Below are positions 4,742 to 8,582 of a stretch of 8,582 bases of DNA, piece after piece (within the stretch, counting starts at the first letter, position 1; each line of letters starts with the position of its first letter). Origin of the DNA: UCB3 sp964415605 (GTDB taxonomy: Bacteria; Chloroflexota; Anaerolineae; Epilineales; Epilineaceae). Location: the NCBI GenBank assembly GCA_964415605.1, contig CAYQBA010000188.1:1-8582 (forward strand), in the 5' to 3' direction. The notes below the pieces were generated by a model. That model made no database searches. It was not told the DNA's origin and saw nothing but the letters and a program-made list of their open reading frames with translations. The position numbers and the translations under genes are program-made.

Positions 4742-6379
4742 ATGCCAAGTTCAACTGACCCGCGCGGCGCGCGCCGCCGCCCGGGGGCTTGCGCGGGGCC
4801 GCGATGCCCCGATGGGCTCCGACGGGTGGCCGCCGGGCTGATCGGCGTGCTCGTGCTGCTCCCGGCCGCCTGGTCCGGCGCGGACCTGCGCGGCGCGGGT
4901 GCGCAGGCCCCGCCCACGGCGACGCCCGGCCCGTTCGTGCCCGGCGGGACGTGGCGAGGGCTGCACACCCCGAAGACCGACCCGCTCTGGACCTCCGGCA
5001 TCGAGCCGCGCGACCGGCCGTGCGGGGAGGAGGCGCGCAAGGTGCCGGCGCGGCGGGGGGCCGTGCCGCCGCTGTGCGGGGTGCACGGCCGCTGGATGGA
5101 AGACGGCGCCTGGTTCGGCTGGGCGGTGGGCGAGGAGGGTGCGCTGGCCCGCTACCAGGACGGCGCCTGGCAGCGGGTGGATGACCTCGCGCCCCGGGCG
5201 ACCGCACCCAAGACCTACCACCTGCACGACGTCTTCGTGGTCGGGCGTGACGACGTGTGGGCCGTGGGCTGGATGGAGGGCGACCGTTCGTGCGATGGTT
5301 GCGGCGTGGTCCTGCACCACGACGGCACGCGCTGGCAGGAGCTCGATCGCTACGCCCTGGGCATCAACAGCTGCGTGCCGCCGATCAACGCCCTCGACCT
5401 CCAGCAGCGCCCGGACGGCACGTGGTTCGGGTGGGCCATCGGCGACAAGAAAGCCTGCCTCAACGGCGGCGCGGTGGTGCTCGAGTTCGACGGCACGCGG
5501 TGGAAGTGGTTCCGGGCGCCGCAGCTGGCCGAGAACATGCACGACCTCCGGATCGTGTCGGAAATCGAGGCCTGGGCGGTGGGCGAGTTCGGCAGCGAGT
5601 CCTTCTACGACGGGCGCGGCGCCCGCACGGGCGACTGGCCGCTGCAGGGCCGATCGGGGGCGCACGACCTCTTCGCGGTGGATCTGGTGGACTCGACGTA
5701 CGGCTGGGACGGCGGCGTCATCGGGCGGCTCAACCGCTACGACGGCAACTGCCACGACGACAACCCGGACACCCCGTGCTGGTTCGACAACCAGGCGAAC
5801 CCGATCCAGGACAAGGCGGGCCAGAAGGTGACCAACAGCGTGTACGCCATCGACCTGTTGACCCGCGGTCAGGGCTGGCTGGTGGGCGCACAGGACGGGC
5901 GCATCTCGCTGGTCGCCCACTTCCTGGCCGACCGGGCCTGGCGCAAGGCTGCCGTCGCCGACGATCCCGGCGAGAACCTGTACGGGCTGGTCATGCTCGA
6001 TGCCGCGCGCGGGTTTGCGGTGGGCGACGAGGGCACGATCCTGGCCTACGTCGACACGGCGCCGACCGCGACGGCGACCCCGAGCCCGTCCGCCACCCCG
6101 ACGCCTCCGCCGAGCGCCACGCCCACGCCGACCGCCACGCCGTCGCCACCGGCGTCGCCCACGTCGACCGCGACGGCGACCGTTCCCGCCACGGCCACCC
6201 CGGACGAGCCGACCGCGACCGCCGGCCCATCCGCATCGGCGACGCGTTCGGCGACGCCGGCGCCAGCGGCCACCGCCACCCGGGCCGCGACCGCCACCCG
6301 CACCGCTCGCCCGACGCCGTCGCCCGAGCGCCGGTGGTTCGTGCCGATCACCTTCAAGCGCGCGGGGCCGCGGCGCTGA
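4742..6379 (+). CDS. exported Ycf48/BNR-like beta-propeller protein with TP linker
   Basis: This 545-residue protein ends at TGA 6377-6379. In-frame starts cluster at 4733 (ATG), 4736 and 4739 (GTG) and 4742 (ATG). I prefer 4742 because GGATGG (4731-4736) lies five bases ahead as a weak Shine-Dalgarno. An Arg-rich n-region of about 28 residues precedes the hydrophobic VAAGLIGVLVLLPAAW (29-44), with likely cleavage near GAQA-PP. Seven blade motifs of the WAVG type follow at W127, W173, W231, W278, W322, W379 and F425, spaced 44-58 residues; several are followed by 'HHDGTRWQEL'-like strands. Seven blades match the Ycf48-like fold, known in photosystem II assembly but widespread in unrelated secreted proteins. 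Extra cysteines (DRSCDGC, NSCVPP, KACLNGG, NCHD, TPCW) could form disulfides. A TP/TA linker (441-528) leads to a WFVPITFKR tail. Ligand unknown. The gene runs tail to tail into the peptidase gene with 15 bp between stops. Confidence 0.86.
   Translation: MPSSTDPRGARRRPGACAGPRCPDGLRRVAAGLIGVLVLLPAAWSGADLRGAGAQAPPTATPGPFVPGGTWRGLHTPKTDPLWTSGIEPRDRPCGEEARKVPARRGAVPPLCGVHGRWMEDGAWFGWAVGEEGALARYQDGAWQRVDDLAPRATAPKTYHLHDVFVVGRDDVWAVGWMEGDRSCDGCGVVLHHDGTRWQELDRYALGINSCVPPINALDLQQRPDGTWFGWAIGDKKACLNGGAVVLEFDGTRWKWFRAPQLAENMHDLRIVSEIEAWAVGEFGSESFYDGRGARTGDWPLQGRSGAHDLFAVDLVDSTYGWDGGVIGRLNRYDGNCHDDNPDTPCWFDNQANPIQDKAGQKVTNSVYAIDLLTRGQGWLVGAQDGRISLVAHFLADRAWRKAAVADDPGENLYGLVMLDAARGFAVGDEGTILAYVDTAPTATATPSPSATPTPPPSATPTPTATPSPPASPTSTATATVPATATPDEPTATAGPSASATRSATPAPAATATRAATATRTARPTPSPERRWFVPITFKRAGPRR
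6062..6325 (+). repeat. TP/TA-rich linker of the propeller protein
   Basis: It encodes residues 441-528, rich in T, A, P and S (TATATPSPSATPTP, later TRAATATRTARPTP). It is irregular and Ala-richer than the TP array of the divergent gene, without long DNA-level tandem repeats, so it is not a recent copy of that array. It connects the propeller to the short C-terminal tail. Confidence 0.85.
6335..6361 (+). other. short C-terminal motif WFVPITFKR after TP linker
   Basis: Residues 532-540 are followed by only AGPRR. An aromatic-hydrophobic-Pro-hydrophobic core with trailing basic residues, right after a TP linker, resembles 'YLPLVLR'-type tails that I recall from many exported Chloroflexota proteins. 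The function of such tails is not established to my knowledge; sorting or anchoring is a guess. Confidence 0.45.
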
Positions 6380-6394
6380 CCGCGCCGGGCGCTG

Positions 6395-8582
6395 CTAACG
6401 CAGTGGCAGCCCGGGATCGCCGAACAGCAGGAACGTCTGCACCACGTCCCGCCCGCCGGCGGTGTCGGTCGGCACGGCGCGCCAGGCCTCGAGCACCGCG
6501 TCGCCGAGGCGGGCATGCCGCCCGTCGGTCAGCCCGCGCGCGAGCGCGCGCGAGAGCGCGGACTGGTCCCCCGCCAAGGTCAGGCTGGTCGGCGCCAAGG
6601 CCGCGACGACGCCGCCGCCTTCATGCCACAGCATGGCCTCGGCCAGGGCGTCGCGCGTCGGGTGGGTGAACAGGCCCGTCAGGCACGTCATGTTCAGCAT
6701 GATCGGGTAGCGCGGCGCGTTGGCGAGGTCGGGAACGTCGTCCGTGGTGAACAGGCGGTCCTTGCCCCACTGACCCACGCTGCCGTGCCCGAAGTAGGCC
6801 AGCACCCCGACCCCGGCATCCACCCGAGCGCGGATCGCCGCGGCGGCTCCGGTCGACCCTGGAACCCCGGTCAGCACCGTGCCGGTGTACGGCGGCGCGC
6901 CGGCCGCGATGAAGGTCTCGGCATCATGGGTGAACGAGCCCTCCTGTCCGTCCGCCACCGCCAACACCCGGTGACGCCAGCCCCCGGCCGGGGCGTCGTC
7001 GTGCGCGATGGACTTCTCGACGAAGAGGCTCACCTGCCGCGGCACGCGGGCCGGCAGGCGGCCGATGGCCAGATCGGGCAGCGGGTCGCCATCCAGCTGG
7101 GCGAACCCGACGTCGCTGCCGGTCTGGCCGCCGAAGACCGTGGGGATGAGGAAGGTGGGCAAGCGGTTGGCCGTGGCCGGCCCGGTATGGCCGCGTGGGT
7201 CGAACGTCGCGTCGCCGACGAGCAAGATGTAGCGCGGCGCGGGCCGCCACTCGGATCGCGCGTGCCGGAGGAACGCCCGGATGCCTTCGGGCTCGGCCAG
7301 CCCGTGCCCGAACTGATCGAAGACCGCCGCCAGCGGCACGGCCATCGCAGCCAAGCCCTGCTCGCGGCGGCGCTCGATCAGCGGATCCAACGGCGGCAGA
7401 AGGTCGGCCGGCCCGATGGCCAGCCAGTCCGCGCCCAATCCCGGGGTCCGCAGGTCTGGCGTGAGCGTGGCGGGCTCGATACGGGCGGGTGGCAGAGACG
7501 CGTCGACGGTGGCGGCCGCGTAGCGGTGGCCGGGGCGGATGGGGACGCGCTGCGGGGCCACGCTGCCGGTGGTCGCCTCGTCGGAGGCGGCGGTGCCCGC
7601 CGGCTGGGGATCGACGACCCACTTGGGCCGCGCGGGATCGGTCACGTCCCACACGCTGGGAACACCGCTGAACCCACGCAGCGCGACGGAAGCCCCCGGC
7701 AGCGCGGTGAACGCCAGGCGATCGTCGTCGGCGGTCGCGGGGCGGGGATGGTCCACCGCGATCCAGTCCACGATCGGGATGTCGACGGCCACGCCTGCCA
7801 CGCCGGGGGCCTCGATCGCGATCGCGTTGACGCCCGACCGGAGCACGCCCTGCGCCAGCACGGCGTCGACGACGTGCCCGGTCCGCCCGTCCCACGTCGC
7901 ATCCGCGATCGATCGGCCGTTGACGGCGACGCGCACGCGGTGATCGGGTGAAACGGCGGCCTCGGTGCTGCCCCACAGCGCCACCCTCAGCCGGGCCGGC
8001 CCGGGCGCCAGCGCGCGGATGGTGGTCGTGAAGACCTCGGTCCGCGGCGCCGGGAGCGCGCGCCACAGCCAGGGGTCGCCATCCCGCCGCTCCGGCTCGT
8101 AGACGGCGTCGACCTCGGCGCGCGCCGCGGCCAGGACGATGCGGCCGTTCCCAGCCGCGGTGGGATAGGTCTCCGCGAACGAATCCGGCGCGCCGCCGGC
8201 GTCGGCAGCGGCGTCGCCCACCAGCGGCTGGCGATCGTCGTCGGGTGACCCGCCGCCCGACGCGCGTTCGAGCCAGTACACGTTCTCGGCGCTGTCCGGT
8301 CCGGGGTTGCCGGCGCCGTAAAACACCAGCGCGAACGTGGTGCCGGACCGCACGACGCGCACCGGCATCGGCTGCCCGCGCAGGCTCAGCCTCAACGTGG
8401 CCGGATCGACTTCCGACCAGCCGAGCCGGTCCGCCAGATCGCCGGCGGCGATCCGGTAGATGGCTGGTTGGGAGATGACGGCCCGCCCGGCCGGGGCCGG
8501 CGCGACGGCCGGCCCGCGGCAGCCCGCGGCGGACAGCGCGACGGCCCCGGCGATCAGCGCCGAGGCCGTGGCACGCGCGCGC
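6395..8582 (-). CDS. family C25 (gingipain-like) cysteine peptidase, putative lipoprotein; 5' end outside window
   Basis: The frame ends at TAG 6395-6397 and is open to the right edge, giving 728 visible residues. A TTG at 8393-8395 could be called as start but would drop the export signal. Residues 1-21 read as the end of a lipoprotein signal, ALIAGAVALSAAG-C21. Next come an N-terminal beta-rich region typical of C25 proteins (FALVFYG, NVYWLERA, DPWLWRAL, VAVNGRSIADATWDG) and the catalytic domain: YILLVGDATFD near 455, SDVGFAQLDGD, AIGRLPAR, then H599 in AYFGHGS and C633 in LNMTCLTG. The 34-residue His-Cys spacing fits the gingipain pair (His211/Cys244 in RgpB). It ends at LLFGDPGLPLR, where the catalytic domain normally ends, with no Ig-like or type IX sorting domain. 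Likely a surface or extracellular endopeptidase; Arg or Lys specificity cannot be read. Family assignment is firm; substrate unknown. Confidence 0.9.
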   Translation of the reverse strand, partial: RARATASALIAGAVALSAAGCRGPAVAPAPAGRAVISQPAIYRIAAGDLADRLGWSEVDPATLRLSLRGQPMPVRVVRSGTTFALVFYGAGNPGPDSAENVYWLERASGGGSPDDDRQPLVGDAAADAGGAPDSFAETYPTAAGNGRIVLAAARAEVDAVYEPERRDGDPWLWRALPAPRTEVFTTTIRALAPGPARLRVALWGSTEAAVSPDHRVRVAVNGRSIADATWDGRTGHVVDAVLAQGVLRSGVNAIAIEAPGVAGVAVDIPIVDWIAVDHPRPATADDDRLAFTALPGASVALRGFSGVPSVWDVTDPARPKWVVDPQPAGTAASDEATTGSVAPQRVPIRPGHRYAAATVDASLPPARIEPATLTPDLRTPGLGADWLAIGPADLLPPLDPLIERRREQGLAAMAVPLAAVFDQFGHGLAEPEGIRAFLRHARSEWRPAPRYILLVGDATFDPRGHTGPATANRLPTFLIPTVFGGQTGSDVGFAQLDGDPLPDLAIGRLPARVPRQVSLFVEKSIAHDDAPAGGWRHRVLAVADGQEGSFTHDAETFIAAGAPPYTGTVLTGVPGSTGAAAAIRARVDAGVGVLAYFGHGSVGQWGKDRLFTTDDVPDLANAPRYPIMLNMTCLTGLFTHPTRDALAEAMLWHEGGGVVAALAPTSLTLAGDQSALSRALARGLTDGRHARLGDAVLEAWRAVPTDTAGGRDVVQTFLLFGDPGLPLR
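6683..6787 (-). other. C25 catalytic His-Cys pair
   Basis: The His codon is 6785-6787 within GHGS and the Cys codon 6683-6685 within LNMTCLTGLF. Both sit in the contexts expected for C25 peptidases, and the reading frame between them is intact, so the enzyme looks catalytically competent. Confidence 0.85.
8519..8530 (-). other. lipobox-like AAGC of the C25 protein
   Basis: The codons for A-A-G-C follow the hydrophobic stretch ALIAGAVALS, and the sequence after Cys is RGPAVAPAPAG, a flexible tether. Position -3 is Ala where Leu is usual, so the lipobox is imperfect. Start codon and basic n-region lie beyond the edge; Arg codons at the very end of the window (RARA) may belong to the n-region. 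Confidence 0.6.

Noticed and set aside
5257..6669. 470-codon plus-strand ORF overlapping the propeller gene
   Set aside because: It is an out-of-frame Arg-rich translation running over the stop codons of both real genes; the in-frame protein has seven regular blade motifs.
6515..7951. 478-codon plus-strand ORF across the C25 peptidase gene
   Set aside because: It is an Arg/Gly-rich shadow frame. The minus strand has the intact catalytic motifs and spacing of family C25.
8393..8395. TTG as start of the C25 gene
   Set aside because: The frame continues upstream for at least 62 codons and encodes a hydrophobic signal segment ending in Cys, so the real start lies at or beyond the right edge.

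Overview
The window is very GC-rich. It carries four long genes: the 3' part of a Rad50/SbcC/YhaN-like ATPase, a TP-repeat surface protein, a Ycf48-like propeller protein, and a lipoprotein-like family C25 (gingipain-type) peptidase cut by the right edge. Exported proteins with long Thr-Pro-rich linkers, a beta-propeller protein ending in a short 'WFVPITFKR'-type tail and a C25 peptidase together recall Chloroflexota (Anaerolineae-like) genomes. That placement is inference from style; no marker gene is present. I see no rRNA, tRNA, CRISPR array, transposase or phage gene.

Layout: (1) 1-1454, plus strand: C-terminal part of an SMC-like ATPase with signature motif, Walker B and H-loop; its Walker A lies left of the window. 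(2) 1582-4377, minus strand: a 931-residue exported protein made of signal peptide, TP linker, eight-cysteine domain, jelly-roll-like domain, long TP array, SdrD-B-like domain with an acidic Ca-type loop, and an LPETG close to the C-terminus. The array (2062-2880) holds DNA-level tandem repeats of 18, 36 and 90 bp. (3) 4378-4741: a divergent intergenic region, the most AT-rich part of the window, with a plausible minus-strand promoter and two palindromes. (4) 4742-6379, plus strand: an exported propeller protein with seven WAVG-type blade motifs, a TP/TA linker and a short basic-aromatic tail. (5) 6395-8582, minus strand: C25 peptidase with a His-Cys pair 34 residues apart and a lipoprotein-like signal sequence, open at the right edge.

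The three right-hand genes all encode proteins predicted to act outside the cytoplasm. The first two are divergent from one control region, and genes 4742-6379 and 6395-8582 are tail to tail with only 15 bp between them. A surface or extracellular module (scaffold, propeller, protease) is a reasonable hypothesis, but the orientations do not form one operon and nothing here proves joint function. The ATPase at the left looks unrelated and probably belongs to a DNA-repair-type locus upstream.
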